NCBI RefSeq assembly: GCF_015209965.1
Contig: NZ_MU158690.1
Location: 310,854 to 374,853 of the forward strand
Reading direction: 5' to 3'
Length of the DNA: 64,000 nt
DNA from: Sphingobacterium pedocola
GTDB lineage: Bacteria > Bacteroidota > Bacteroidia > Sphingobacteriales > Sphingobacteriaceae
This document shows positions 38,118 through 53,608 of this stretch, piece after piece. Below the pieces are notes generated by a model. The model was not told the DNA's origin, ran no database searches, and saw nothing but the letters and a program-made list of their open reading frames with translations. The position numbers and the translations under genes are program-made. Every line of letters begins with the position of its first letter. The stretch's first letter is position 1.

Positions 38118-38423
38118 CAAACACCAAGGGCCGGTATGTTCGTGGCTTAAATCAGACGCCTTGCTGTCGGATATACACTAAAACGATACGAGGATGGTAT
38201 CGTTTTAGTAACATGCTATCTTGTATTGCAAGGTAAGGGACCTGTCGATGCTAAAAAACTACAATAGCTAGAGAATATTTTACAACGACAGACATGACTT
38301 TTAAAGTAAGTTTGTAGTTGGTTCGCTATGGCTTGAAGAGGCTACCAAGCTAATCGCATTCTATTGTATAAAAATTGGTTTTTCATGATCAAATCAAACC
38401 ATAAACTATTTTACGACATATTT
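38118..38423. other. Intergenic region between the FucP carrier and the second glycosidase set
   Basis: The 306 bases contain one strong terminator hairpin and otherwise no gene. No clear promoter box could be assigned for the GH78 gene that follows, though one should exist after the terminator. Confidence 0.5.
38177..38209 (+). terminator. Terminator after the FucP-type permease
   Basis: A perfect 13-base stem (ACTAAAACGATAC at 38177-38189, its complement at 38197-38209) encloses a 7-base loop (GAGGATG). It lies 59 bases after the permease stop, has a T-run only inside the stem, and would work in either direction. Confidence 0.6.
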
Positions 38424-43872
<5,449 letters not shown>

Positions 43873-43966
43873 AAACGTGCAGTGCGACTGTCGGAATAAA
43901 TCCAAGGTCTGTAGGAAGTAACGCTAAAAGCGATATAACGCTATTAGAAAATATGATAGAAATAAA

Positions 43967-46900
43967 ATGAAAGAGAATCTAAATATAGGTATTGCGTTAC
44001 TTTTTAGTTGCTTTATTCTGCAGAGCAACGCTCAGATCAAAGCTATTCCATCTGTTATTGTGCCCCTTTCTTCTAGCTCCTATCAAGAAGCTAAGCCATG
44101 GGTGGTATGGTACTTTATGCACGCAAGCTATTCAAAAGAAGGGATAAAAGCGGATTTGGAGGCTATGGCCGCCAATAACATTGCAGGAGCCTATTTTACG
44201 CCGATAAAAGCACAAACCGATCCGCCGTTATTTGAGCCTTCTGCAGAGACGCTATCCCCCGAATGGTGGGAGATGTTTCGTTACCTCGTACAGGAAGCAA
44301 AGAAGCACAGTATACAGATTGCATTGTTCCCGAATGACGGTTTTGCTACAGCTGGTGGGCCATGGATTACACCAGAGAAGTCTATGCAGAAAGTGGTGTA
44401 TGCCGATACAAGTATACACGTGCAGCGAAAAGGAAAGGTCAAGATCCATTTACCACAGCCTGAAAAGCTCCACGATTACTATCAGGATATCCAATTGTTT
44501 GCGATCCCTCTTTCAAAGCAGTTTAGAGTTAGCTACAACGAATCACCAAAGGTCAGTACAAGCTACGATGAAAATCTAGAGCGCTTAGTGCTTCGGGATA
44601 ATGCCGAGCGGTTTGCTTCTTCGCAGCCGGGTTGGATTCAGTACGAGTTTGCGGAATCTTTCCCTTGCAATGCGATAAAGATCCAGCGTAAGGCGAATAA
44701 CTACGGGGCAAATAGATTTAAAATATTGATCAGTAATGACGGGCAGCACTTCGAGGAGTTGACCCGGTTGCAATCCCCACGTACAGGGTGGTTGGACTGG
44801 GACAACGGCGTAACGCATACGATACCGTATACACAGGCCAAGTATTTTCGATTTGTATTTGATCCTGCAGGCTCAGAGCCGGGTGGAGAGGATTTGGATG
44901 CGGCAAAATGGAAGCCTTCGATTAACCTTTTGGGAATTACCCTTTTTGAAGAGGCAAAGATAAACCAGTTCGAAGGGAAAACGGGAGAAGTTTGGCGGGT
45001 ATCGTTGCCTACAACTGCATCCGACGTGCACCCGGAAAGCATCATGAAGGGTGAAAATATGGTACGCCTACAGCCTGCAACAGGTGATGATACAGTCGAA
45101 GTTGCATTGTCGGAAGGAACGTGGAGAATCTTACGTATTGGACACACGACCACCGGACATAAAAATGAAACTGCAGGTGCAGGGAAGGGGCTAGAATGCG
45201 ATAAATTAGATGCAGATATCGTCGCTTTCCAATTTGAACAATGGTTTGGCAAGGCCAAACAGGCGGTTAGTTCCGAATTGTCAAAAGACGTGTTAACGGT
45301 ATTTCATATTGACTCTTGGGAGTCGGGCAGTCAAAATTGGACCAGGCAGATGCGGGCTGAATTTCTAGCAAGAAGAGGTTACGACCTGACGGAATACCTC
45401 CCGGTGTTGGCCGGTTATGTGGTAAATAGTGCAAAGGCTTCTGAAGCCTTTCTACACGATTATCGAGAAACTATCAACGACTTACTGCAGGAAAAAGGGT
45501 TTCAGACCTTACGACGGATGTCGGACACATATGGTGTTGAGTTTACCGCAGAGACGACCGCTCCGATTATGACAAGTGATGGTCTATCGCATTTTAACTA
45601 CACGGATCGTACGATGGGCGAGTTTTGGTTTAGGAGCCCTTCACATGATAAACCGAATGATATATTGGATGCCGTTTCGGGAGGACATATTTATGGAAAG
45701 AATATCGTGATGTCTGAAGCATTTACGCAAATCCGTATGGAATGGGATGAACATCCGCGTTTGTTAAAATCATTGCAAGATAGAAACTATGCTTTGGGGG
45801 TAAACAACTTGGCCTATCATGTCTACGTACACAATCCGTGGATGGACCGTAAACCGGGTATGACCTTAGATGGTGTGGGAACCTATTTTCAACGTGATCA
45901 GACGTGGTGGAAACCCGGAAAAGCTTGGATAGATTATGCAATACGGACTCAGCAGCTGCTGCAGCATGGAAAGCCGGTGCGCGATATAGCTGTATTTATC
46001 GGCGAAGAAATGCCGAGGCGATCGATTTTGCCGGATCGCCTTGTGCGTACGCTTCCAGGCATCATTGGCGAACCTCGTGTAAATCATACCGATTCGTTAT
46101 TGCGTAATGAAGGACAGCCCATGCAGAAGATAGCGGCAGTGAATACATCGGCTAATATGTATAACCCCGTCGATTGGATAGACCCGTTGCGTGGTTATGC
46201 TTACGACTCTTTCAATCCGGATGTATTGCTTAAAAACGCAAAGGTAGTCGCTGGCGAAGTGCTATTATCAGACCATATTGCCTACCGATTATTAGTGGTA
46301 CCGGGTAAGCATCTTTTGAATCCAAATCCTGCTCACTATTCGTTGGCCGTGTTGGAAAAATTTAATGCGCTTATTGAACAAGGGGCTACTGTGCTTTTCC
46401 ATGAAAGGCCGACAGCATTACTTGGACATGTATCTACGGCGGATTCACTTGCTTTTACGAATATAGTGAATAAGCTCTTTGGAGATATGCTAGCTAAAGG
46501 ATCATTGTTATATAAAACCGTTGGTAAAGGGAATGTTTACGTGGGAACCTATTCTTCTGATAATTTTACGGACTTGGGCATCGAGGAGGACGTCCTCATC
46601 AATGAAAAAAATAACAACATTATCGCATGGAATCATCGTCGTTTTGATGGAGGAGATAGTTATTTTTTCTCAAATCAGGATAGTGTGGCCCATCAGGCTA
46701 ATTTTTCGGTTCGAGCGCAAGCTTCACACGCGTATGTATATGATGCGGTTCAGGATAGATTAATCTCCTTAGCATTTACGGTGGATGCGGGACGCTCGAG
46801 ATTTACGCTGCCGTTCGATGCCTATCAATCATTTTTTGTTCTGTTCAGTGAAAAGAAGATTTCATTGCCGCAATGGGAGAAGGGTAAGGTAAATACGTTA

Positions 46901-47362
46901 AAAGGACAATGGACCGTCCAACTCACTGGTGTTCCCCACGATCCGATCGTGCAGCAGACGCCAGATCTTTGGACAACTTCTACAATAGCAGATATACGCT
47001 ACCATTCCGGGATGGGGAGCTATAGCTTAACATTTGACCAACGCAAAAAAATAGGTAAGCAACGCGTCGTGTTGGAGTTGGAAGAGGTGGAAAATCTAGC
47101 AGAGGTACTATTGAATGGCAGTGCTGTTGGTGTGGTGTGGACGAAACCTTACGAAATCGATGTAACAGACTATTTAAAAGTCGGTAAAAACAAATTGGAA
47201 ATAAAAGTTTATAATACCTGGGGTAATCGCTTTGGTTACGAAAGCCGCGAACAACCTAAAGAACAGCTTGTGCAGACAACTGCTACACCGAAATTTCTCA
47301 AAGGATTACAACCCGCAGGACTGAAAGGTGACGTGAAACTACGTTGGTATAAAAATAAATAA
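43967..47362 (+). CDS. Alpha-L-rhamnosidase, GH106
   Basis: This is a 1131-residue secreted protein (signal peptide about 1-22, ending SNAQ). GH106 landmarks are the early KPWVVWYFMHASYSKEGI, ALFPNDGFATAGGPW, the catalytic-barrel HIDSWESGSQNWT (Asp449, Glu452) and EFTAETTAPIMTSD. A beta-sandwich insert lies around 210-330 and a jelly-roll domain is at the C-terminus (about 980-1130, LEEVENLAEVLLNG). GH106 enzymes are calcium-dependent inverting alpha-L-rhamnosidases used in rhamnogalacturonan II breakdown in Bacteroides. Together with GH78 copies it gives at least two rhamnosidase specificities in this locus. Followed after 14 bases by GH127. Confidence 0.94.
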   Translation: MKENLNIGIALLFSCFILQSNAQIKAIPSVIVPLSSSSYQEAKPWVVWYFMHASYSKEGIKADLEAMAANNIAGAYFTPIKAQTDPPLFEPSAETLSPEWWEMFRYLVQEAKKHSIQIALFPNDGFATAGGPWITPEKSMQKVVYADTSIHVQRKGKVKIHLPQPEKLHDYYQDIQLFAIPLSKQFRVSYNESPKVSTSYDENLERLVLRDNAERFASSQPGWIQYEFAESFPCNAIKIQRKANNYGANRFKILISNDGQHFEELTRLQSPRTGWLDWDNGVTHTIPYTQAKYFRFVFDPAGSEPGGEDLDAAKWKPSINLLGITLFEEAKINQFEGKTGEVWRVSLPTTASDVHPESIMKGENMVRLQPATGDDTVEVALSEGTWRILRIGHTTTGHKNETAGAGKGLECDKLDADIVAFQFEQWFGKAKQAVSSELSKDVLTVFHIDSWESGSQNWTRQMRAEFLARRGYDLTEYLPVLAGYVVNSAKASEAFLHDYRETINDLLQEKGFQTLRRMSDTYGVEFTAETTAPIMTSDGLSHFNYTDRTMGEFWFRSPSHDKPNDILDAVSGGHIYGKNIVMSEAFTQIRMEWDEHPRLLKSLQDRNYALGVNNLAYHVYVHNPWMDRKPGMTLDGVGTYFQRDQTWWKPGKAWIDYAIRTQQLLQHGKPVRDIAVFIGEEMPRRSILPDRLVRTLPGIIGEPRVNHTDSLLRNEGQPMQKIAAVNTSANMYNPVDWIDPLRGYAYDSFNPDVLLKNAKVVAGEVLLSDHIAYRLLVVPGKHLLNPNPAHYSLAVLEKFNALIEQGATVLFHERPTALLGHVSTADSLAFTNIVNKLFGDMLAKGSLLYKTVGKGNVYVGTYSSDNFTDLGIEEDVLINEKNNNIIAWNHRRFDGGDSYFFSNQDSVAHQANFSVRAQASHAYVYDAVQDRLISLAFTVDAGRSRFTLPFDAYQSFFVLFSEKKISLPQWEKGKVNTLKGQWTVQLTGVPHDPIVQQTPDLWTTSTIADIRYHSGMGSYSLTFDQRKKIGKQRVVLELEEVENLAEVLLNGSAVGVVWTKPYEIDVTDYLKVGKNKLEIKVYNTWGNRFGYESREQPKEQLVQTTATPKFLKGLQPAGLKGDVKLRWYKNK

Positions 47363-47376
47363 GGAGAACTATAGAT

Positions 47377-49398
47377 ATGAACTGGAGTAAAGTAATTTAT
47401 ATATGTGGCCTTGCACTCGCCTGCACACCCATCGTGAGTGGTCAGGATAAAGCCATTACGAATACCTCTGATAGTCCCTTTGCTGTAAAGCAAGCCATTA
47501 ATATAGGGGATGTATCATGGACAACGGGGTTTTGGGCAGATCGAACAGCCGTATGTGTAGATCGTATGGTGCCGCATCTCTGGGAAGTGTATACGGATGC
47601 GGATATTAGTCATGCTTATCGTAATTTTGAGATAGCAGCTGGACTACAGGAGGGAGAGCATAAAGGCCCTTCCTTTCATGATGGCGATTTTTATAAGACA
47701 TTGGAAGCTGTGGTTGCTATTTATGCGCAAACGAAAGATAAAAAACTATTGCAGATGGTCGATGAGGTCATTCCTGTAATCGCTAAATCGCAACGTGCCG
47801 ATGGCTACATTTATACCAAAGCGACTATTGATCAACGTAATTCTGGAGAAAATATCGAATTTCAAGATAGATTGAGCTTTGAGTCCTACAATATTGGTCA
47901 TTTAATGACGGCAGGCTGTATACATTTTCGGGTGACAGGTAAGCGGGATTTATTGGATATTGCCGTAAACGCAGCGGATTATTTATATGGGTTTTACAAA
48001 AAATCAAACCCTACGCTGGCGCGTAATGCCATCTGTCCTTCCCACTATATGGGTGTCATCGAACTATACAGAACGGTAAAAGATCCCAAATATTTGGAAC
48101 TGGCAAAGCATTTGATCGACATCAAAGGAGAGATTGAAGACGGTACAGACGATAATCAAGATCGTGTCCCTTTCCGTCAGCAGAATAAAGCTATTGGCCA
48201 TGCCGTACGTGCTACTTATCTGTACGCAGGCGTAGCTGATTTGAGTGCAGAGATTCAAGATACCACGTTGAGCAATCGTCTGTATAATATCTGGGACGAT
48301 ATGACGCAAACGAAGATGTACATCACGGGCGGTGTCGGATCGTTGTACGATGGTACATCACCGGATGGAACGTCCTATAATCCCCAAGATGTGCAAAAGA
48401 TACATCAGGCATTTGGACGCGATTACCAATTGCCTAATTTAACGGCACACAACGAAACATGTGCAAATATCGGTAATGTATTATGGAATTGGCGGATGGC
48501 CAACTTAACCGGCGACGCTAAATATGTTGACGTGATGGAATTAGCTTTGTATAATAGTGTGTTGTCTGGAATTAGTTTGGATGGAGATAAGTTTTTGTAC
48601 ACCAACCCACTGAGCTATTCGGATAAGTTGCCGTTTCAACAAAGGTGGTCTAAAAAGAGAGTGCCTTATATCTCATTGTCCAACTGTTGCCCACCCAATG
48701 TGGTACGTACCGTTGCCGAGGTGAGCAACTATGCGTATAGCGTGGCAGAAGGTCAAATATGGGTGAATTTGTACGGTGGAAACGTATTGGATACACGGCA
48801 TCATGGAAAAGCCATTAAAGTGGAGCAGGTGTCAAATTATCCATGGGATGGGTCAATTGCCTTACGGGTAAAAGATGTCCCTGCTAATTACACCTTAAAA
48901 CTTCGTATCCCGGGCTGGGCTAAGGATTTTGATGTCGTTAAAAATGGAAAGCCTGTCGCATTTCAGAACGAAAAGGGGTACGCTGTCCTAGATGGTAACC
49001 TAAAAAAAGGTGACGTTATCCAAATTACAATCCCACTAGAGGTAGCTTTTATGGAATCTAATCCGCTAGTGGAAGAGAGCCGTGGGCAGGTGGCTATTAT
49101 GCGCGGACCTGTTGTGTATTGTTTGGAAAAAGAAGACGTAGCGGCAGATGTAGATATATTTGATTTAAAAGTCAAATTGTTTGGCGATTTTAAACCGGTA
49201 GTGCGCCAAATTCACAATCAGGATATTGTACTTTTGGAAGGCAAAGCGCTGCTTGAGAACGATAAGGATTGGGATGGCCTATACCGTGAGGTGGCGGTAA
49301 GCACTAAAAAGGAAGTGCCGATCAAATTGGTGCCTTATTTTGCTTGGGGAAATCGGGAGTTTGGTGATATGTCGGTGTGGCTTCCAAGTGTAAGATAA
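47377..49398 (+). CDS. Beta-L-arabinofuranosidase, GH127
   Basis: This is a 673-residue protein with a signal peptide (about 1-23, ending VSGQ; a lipobox-like ALAC is also possible). The (alpha/alpha)6 barrel carries the GH127 zinc and nucleophile set: Glu360 and Cys362 in HNETCAN, and Cys437 and Cys438 in LSNCCPPN. The spacing is close to that of the characterised Bifidobacterium enzyme (Glu338, Cys340, Cys417, Cys418). C-terminal beta domains follow from about 480. It should release beta-linked L-arabinofuranose, found in rhamnogalacturonan II and hydroxyproline-linked arabinans. Some family members have other activities, so the substrate is probable rather than fixed. Confidence 0.93.
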   Translation: MNWSKVIYICGLALACTPIVSGQDKAITNTSDSPFAVKQAINIGDVSWTTGFWADRTAVCVDRMVPHLWEVYTDADISHAYRNFEIAAGLQEGEHKGPSFHDGDFYKTLEAVVAIYAQTKDKKLLQMVDEVIPVIAKSQRADGYIYTKATIDQRNSGENIEFQDRLSFESYNIGHLMTAGCIHFRVTGKRDLLDIAVNAADYLYGFYKKSNPTLARNAICPSHYMGVIELYRTVKDPKYLELAKHLIDIKGEIEDGTDDNQDRVPFRQQNKAIGHAVRATYLYAGVADLSAEIQDTTLSNRLYNIWDDMTQTKMYITGGVGSLYDGTSPDGTSYNPQDVQKIHQAFGRDYQLPNLTAHNETCANIGNVLWNWRMANLTGDAKYVDVMELALYNSVLSGISLDGDKFLYTNPLSYSDKLPFQQRWSKKRVPYISLSNCCPPNVVRTVAEVSNYAYSVAEGQIWVNLYGGNVLDTRHHGKAIKVEQVSNYPWDGSIALRVKDVPANYTLKLRIPGWAKDFDVVKNGKPVAFQNEKGYAVLDGNLKKGDVIQITIPLEVAFMESNPLVEESRGQVAIMRGPVVYCLEKEDVAADVDIFDLKVKLFGDFKPVVRQIHNQDIVLLEGKALLENDKDWDGLYREVAVSTKKEVPIKLVPYFAWGNREFGDMSVWLPSVR

Positions 49399-49469
49399 TT
49401 TCCGGTCTGCAGTGCAAAATTGCAAGGATTAATTGAAGTCTTGGACTTCCTATAAATTAAATAATAAGG

Positions 49470-51749
49470 ATGAGTTTGAAACATCTATTTCTAGTGTTTC
49501 TTTTTGGAATCGAAAGCCTATCTGCGCAGACGGATCTGGAGAAATATAATGTAAAATGGGCGACCCAAAGCAAGAATTCTGCTGAATCTATGCCGCTAGG
49601 AGGGAGAGATGTGGGCCTGAATGTGTGGGTGGAAGATGATGACATTTTGTTTTACATGGCGCAGAGCGGTTCATTCGACGAGAACAACACATTGCTTAAG
49701 CAGGGAAGGATTCGGATAAGATTGTATCCAAATCCGTTTAAGGATAGTTTTAGTCAGACGCTGCGTCTAAAGACAGGTGATGTTTTGATCCGGGGCGGTA
49801 AGAAAGGTAAGGATGTACAAGTCAAACTTTGGGTAGACGTCTTTTCTTCTGTTATCCATGTCCAGGTTGATGGGGCACAGAAAATAAGGAGTGAAATTTT
49901 CTATGAGAATTGGCGGTTTGAAGATCTGTTCCCAAAAGGAAGAGAAAACAATATGAATTCCTGGAAATGGGCTCCTCCAGAACGCGTAGTGACTAAAGCT
50001 GATCAGTTTGACGTAACGCCATCGTTTTTTTATTTTTACCACCACAATCTGCCCACAACTGCTTTCGACACAGTGGTAGCGCAGCAACAATTGATAGCAT
50101 ATAAGGATTCTTTCGTTAATCCGTTGAAAGAACGTATTTCTGGGGGAGTTCTTGCCCTGCGAAATTTGACGTTTAAGGATACTGGATTTGGGAAATACCT
50201 GAATACCGCATTTAAATATTGGCGTTTCGACAGTAAACCTGCTAGATCCAATCGTTTTCAAATTTCGCTTTTCAATGCGCAAGATTCGCTTGCGGGATGG
50301 AAATCTACCGTTACGCAGCGTGTTCAGAACCCAACAACAAAATTGGCACAATCGAAGACACTAACTTGGTGGGCAGATTTTTGGAATAGAAGCCATATCA
50401 AAATTAATTACGAGAAAGACGAATCCGACTTGGGATTTAGGATAGGGCGCAACTATCAACTTTTCCGGTATATGCTGGCTTGTAACGCCTACGGTGAATA
50501 TCCGACGAAATTCAATGGCGGACTATTTACCTATGATCCGGTCTTTGTTGATTCGAGTTATACCTTTACGCCTGACTTCCGGAATTGGGGTGGGGGCACA
50601 TTTACAGCTCAAAATCAACGGCTAGTCTATTGGCCCATGTTGCGATCCGGGGATCTGGATATGATGCCTGCTCAATTTGAGTTCTACAACCGTTTGTTAA
50701 CTAATGCCGAGCTGCGAACAAAAATATATTGGGGACATCGAGGGGCAAGCTTTACCGAACAGCTGGAAAACTTTGGGTTACCAAATCCTGCCGAGTACGG
50801 GTGGAAAAGGCCTGCGGATTTTGATGCTGGCATGGAATATAATGCGTGGTTGGAATATCAATGGGATAATGTGTTGGAATTCTGCTATATGATCCTTAAG
50901 TATCACGGGTATCAGGGGCGGGATATTTCACAGTATATCCCGTTAATAGAAAGTTCGCTAACGTTTTTTGATGAACACTATCAATATTTGGCGAGCCAAA
51001 GGGGGCGCAAAGCGCTGGACGAAAAAGGTAAACTTGTTATATATCCGGGTACTGCTGCTGAGACGTATAAGATGGCTTATAATCCGAATAGTACCGTGGC
51101 AGGTTTACGAAGAGTGGCATCAGAGCTGACGCAATTGCCGGAAGCCTTACTTTCAACGGAACGAAAGGAGTTTTGGACGGCGTTTCTAGATCGTTTGCCG
51201 GAGATTTCTTTTCGCGAAATAAATGGGGAAACCGTAATTGCGCCTGCAGTCCTATGGGAACGGATGAATAATACGGAATCTCCTCAACTGTACCCCGTCT
51301 TTCCTTGGGATATGTTCGGTGTTGGACGAGATAGTTTAACAATTGCAAGGAGCACGTACCTGTTAGATCCTGATGTACAAAAGTTTCGTAGTCATGTGGG
51401 GTGGAGACAGCATAATATCTTTGCAGCGCGTTTAGGTTTGATCGATGAGGCAAAAGACCTACTGTCTAAGAAACTGGAGGATAGCGGGAGAAGATTCCCC
51501 GCATTCTGGGGCCCGGGTTTTGACTGGGTGCCGGATCACAATTGGGGAGGGAGCGGTATGATCGGACTACAAGAGATGTTAATGCAGGAGGTGGGTGATG
51601 AAGTATATGTTCTGCCAACCTGGCCCAAAGAGTGGAATGTTGATTTTAAGCTTTACGGCATGGATAATAATATCCTCGAGGGGGTATGGAAGGAAAATGA
51701 ATTTATCCGACTGGAGATGAGAAATAGATCCAAGAAGATGATAAAATAA
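49470..51749 (+). CDS. DUF5703-containing six-hairpin glycosidase-like protein
   Basis: This is a 759-residue secreted protein (signal peptide about 1-19, ending LSAQ). The N-terminal domain (about 22-290) has the DUF5703 pattern KYNVKWATQSKNSAESMPLG with GRDVGLNVWVEDDDIL, resembling the beta-domain of GH95-type fucosidases. Residues about 320-700 look like an (alpha/alpha)6 barrel (RNYQLFRYMLACNAYGEYP, DMMPAQFEFYNRLL, WRQHNIFAARLGLIDEA). No catalytic pair can be named with confidence, though acidic residues in EYNAWLEYQWDN are candidates. Probably a periplasmic glycosidase of unknown specificity. It ends the polysaccharide region at a two-way terminator. Confidence 0.78.
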   Translation: MSLKHLFLVFLFGIESLSAQTDLEKYNVKWATQSKNSAESMPLGGRDVGLNVWVEDDDILFYMAQSGSFDENNTLLKQGRIRIRLYPNPFKDSFSQTLRLKTGDVLIRGGKKGKDVQVKLWVDVFSSVIHVQVDGAQKIRSEIFYENWRFEDLFPKGRENNMNSWKWAPPERVVTKADQFDVTPSFFYFYHHNLPTTAFDTVVAQQQLIAYKDSFVNPLKERISGGVLALRNLTFKDTGFGKYLNTAFKYWRFDSKPARSNRFQISLFNAQDSLAGWKSTVTQRVQNPTTKLAQSKTLTWWADFWNRSHIKINYEKDESDLGFRIGRNYQLFRYMLACNAYGEYPTKFNGGLFTYDPVFVDSSYTFTPDFRNWGGGTFTAQNQRLVYWPMLRSGDLDMMPAQFEFYNRLLTNAELRTKIYWGHRGASFTEQLENFGLPNPAEYGWKRPADFDAGMEYNAWLEYQWDNVLEFCYMILKYHGYQGRDISQYIPLIESSLTFFDEHYQYLASQRGRKALDEKGKLVIYPGTAAETYKMAYNPNSTVAGLRRVASELTQLPEALLSTERKEFWTAFLDRLPEISFREINGETVIAPAVLWERMNNTESPQLYPVFPWDMFGVGRDSLTIARSTYLLDPDVQKFRSHVGWRQHNIFAARLGLIDEAKDLLSKKLEDSGRRFPAFWGPGFDWVPDHNWGGSGMIGLQEMLMQEVGDEVYVLPTWPKEWNVDFKLYGMDNNILEGVWKENEFIRLEMRNRSKKMIK

Positions 51750-51801
51750 TACCATAAAAAAAGCACTTTTTGAATTTCAAAAAGTGCTTTTTTTATGGTA
51801 T
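51750..51801. terminator. Bidirectional terminator between the glycan locus and pdhB
   Basis: A near-perfect palindrome with stem ACCATAAAAAAAGCACTTTT and its complement directly follows the DUF5703 stop and lies 11 bases from the end of the convergent pdhB gene. A-runs and T-runs flank both sides, so it can stop transcription from both genes. Confidence 0.85.
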
Positions 51802-51811
51802 ATTAAGTTCT

Positions 51812-52798
51812 TTATTTTTTCAAGTAAGAAACTTCTTTAACGGCTTTTACTACTTTAGTAATGCTTGGTAATGAAGCCTCTACTAAGTTAGGTGCATACG
51901 CTAAAGGAACATCTGCAGAGGTAACGCGTGTTACAGGTGCATCTAAATAATCAAATGCATCTTTTTGTACACGGAAAGCAATCTCTGAGGAAATAGACGC
52001 CAAAGGCCACGCTTCTTCCACGACCACTAATCTATTTGTTTTCTTAACAGAAGTGAGAATAGCCTCAAAATCAATTGGACGAACGGAACGCAAATCGATC
52101 AATTCTACACTGATTCCTTCTTTGGCTAGTTCTTCTGCGGCAGGAATTACTACACGAGGAACCATTTTACCGAAAGAAACAACAGTAACATCAGTACCCT
52201 CTTTCACGACATTAGCTTTGCCAATGGGTAAGTAGTACTCCTCTTCAGGAACTGCTCCTTTATCCCCATACATGACTTCAGATTCCATGAAAATTACAGG
52301 ATCTGGATCAATAATAGAAGATTTTAGTAAACCTTTTGCGTCATATGGGTTGGAAGGGATAACCACTTTTAATCCAGGTGTATTGGCAAACCAGTTTTCG
52401 AAGTTTTGCGAATGTTGTGCACCTAATTGTCCGGCATTACCTGTTGGTCCACGAAACACAATAGGACATGAAAATTGTCCTCCTGACATTTGACGTACCT
52501 TCGCAGCCGCATTGATTATTTGGTCGATTGCTACTAAAGAAAAGTTGAACGTCATGAACTCAACGATTGGTTTCAAACCGTTCATTGCAGCACCCACGGC
52601 GATACCCGCAAACCCTAATTCTGCAATTGGAGTGTCAATTATACGTTTTGCTCCGAATTCATCCAGCATACCTTGGCTAACTTTATAAGCGCCGTTATAC
52701 TCTGCAACTTCTTCACCTAATAAAAATATAGTTTCATCTTTACGCATTTCTTCGTTCATAGCTTCACGAAGCGCTTCTCTGAATTGTATTTCTCTCAT
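51812..52798 (-). CDS. pdhB: Pyruvate dehydrogenase E1 component, beta subunit
   Basis: This is a 328-residue cytoplasmic protein of the transketolase-like pyrimidine-binding family. The N-terminal REALREAMNEEMRKDETIFLLGEEVAEYNGAYKVSQGM carries the conserved Glu of thiamine activation. GFAGIAVGAAMNGLKPIVEFMTFNF and the C-terminal VELIDLRSVRPIDFEAIL are typical of E1-beta. With an E1-alpha subunit (not in the window) it decarboxylates pyruvate for acetyl-CoA formation. Branched-chain keto-acid E1-beta is the alternative, but length and motifs fit pyruvate better. It reads toward the glycan locus and ends 11 bases from the shared terminator. Confidence 0.92.
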   Translation of the reverse strand: MREIQFREALREAMNEEMRKDETIFLLGEEVAEYNGAYKVSQGMLDEFGAKRIIDTPIAELGFAGIAVGAAMNGLKPIVEFMTFNFSLVAIDQIINAAAKVRQMSGGQFSCPIVFRGPTGNAGQLGAQHSQNFENWFANTPGLKVVIPSNPYDAKGLLKSSIIDPDPVIFMESEVMYGDKGAVPEEEYYLPIGKANVVKEGTDVTVVSFGKMVPRVVIPAAEELAKEGISVELIDLRSVRPIDFEAILTSVKKTNRLVVVEEAWPLASISSEIAFRVQKDAFDYLDAPVTRVTSADVPLAYAPNLVEASLPSITKVVKAVKEVSYLKK

Positions 52799-52833
52799 CA
52801 GTTTGTAAAATAGTGTCTTTTTTGTCGAATACG

Positions 52834-52841
52834 CAAAACTA
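52834..52841 (-). promoter_or_regulatory. Probable pdhB promoter -7 box
   Basis: On the - strand this reads TAGTTTTG, matching TAnnTTTG, 35 bases upstream of the pdhB ATG. No clear -33 TTG box is seen. Confidence 0.4.
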
Positions 52842-52924
52842 CTATTTAAAATTGATATTTCGTAATGAATGCCACGTTAAAATATGATGATGTATGTCAT
52901 TTTTTAATACGTCTTTATCGCTAT

Positions 52925-53548
52925 CTAGTAAATAGTTGTATGATGGTTTTCGAGAAAATGTTGTAGCCATTCGTTCAGATTTTTAATGGCTAGCGGAATA
53001 TTCCAGTTTGCCTTGTTTCTTTTTTCTACGTAGTTAGAGATTGCTCTAACCTGTATTACGTCTGTTTTCTCTAGGGCGGCAGCATAGTATACGGCTGCTC
53101 CTTCCATGCTTTCTATTTCTGTTTGCGGAAATCGGTCTTTAATTTTTAGGATGGTTTTTTCGTTGCCATGTGTGGTGTTGACACTTATTGCCTCCGCTTG
53201 TGGGAGATCTAAAACAATATGGGGAGGAATGAATCCTGTCCATGAAGAATCTCCAAATCCCAACTCTTCTATCGATAAAAATTGCTGATCATTCTCTGCC
53301 CCCAATTCAGCCATCGTATCTTTGGAGATGTAAACCACGTCTCCAATCCGGATACGGCTACCAAAAGAACCCGCTATTCCGACGTTTAGAATCAGATCAT
53401 ATTTGTTCTTGAGGAGCTCTTGTCCTAAATGGTATGCCGTAGCTACCATCCCGACACCGGTTATCAAGTAAGAGGTGTTTTGTTTTTCCAATAAGGGGAT
53501 ACTGGGCAGGATTTCGTCTCGTGTAGCTGTAACTATTAGTAGCGTCAT
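52925..53548 (-). CDS. mqnB: Futalosine hydrolase
   Basis: This is a 207-residue nucleosidase of the PNP/MTAN family. It shows LLIVTATRDEI at the start, GVGMVATAYHLG, LILNVGIAGSFG, the catalytic-site SMEGAAVYYAA and a closing QVRAISNYVE. In this length class it is the MqnB type, which splits futalosine in the alternative menaquinone pathway. The frame is open 61 codons further upstream, but that would run antisense through the queD gene, so the ATG at 53548 is used. An MTA/SAH nucleosidase is the alternative. The gene is divergent from queD with 60 bases between starts. Confidence 0.85.
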   Translation of the reverse strand: MTLLIVTATRDEILPSIPLLEKQNTSYLITGVGMVATAYHLGQELLKNKYDLILNVGIAGSFGSRIRIGDVVYISKDTMAELGAENDQQFLSIEELGFGDSSWTGFIPPHIVLDLPQAEAISVNTTHGNEKTILKIKDRFPQTEIESMEGAAVYYAAALEKTDVIQVRAISNYVEKRNKANWNIPLAIKNLNEWLQHFLENHHTTIY

Positions 53549-53596
53549 AATTATATCGTAATGGATTTGAAGTGCTAAAATATAGTTTTTTAGGAT

Positions 53597-53604
53597 TATC
53601 TTTG
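53597..53604 (+). promoter_or_regulatory. TAnnTTTG box close to the queD start
   Basis: TATCTTTG matches the -7 consensus and ends only 4 bases before the ATG at 53609. If used, transcription would start at or beside the start codon, giving a leaderless or near-leaderless mRNA. Confidence 0.4.
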
Positions 53605-53608
53605 CATT

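Noticed and set aside
44701..45258. 185-codon open frame on the - strand inside the GH106 gene
   Set aside because: Antisense to conserved GH106 sequence; low-complexity Ser/Pro translation.
49767..50351. 194-codon open frame on the - strand inside the DUF5703 gene
   Set aside because: Antisense shadow of a well-supported gene, no recognisable motif or start context.
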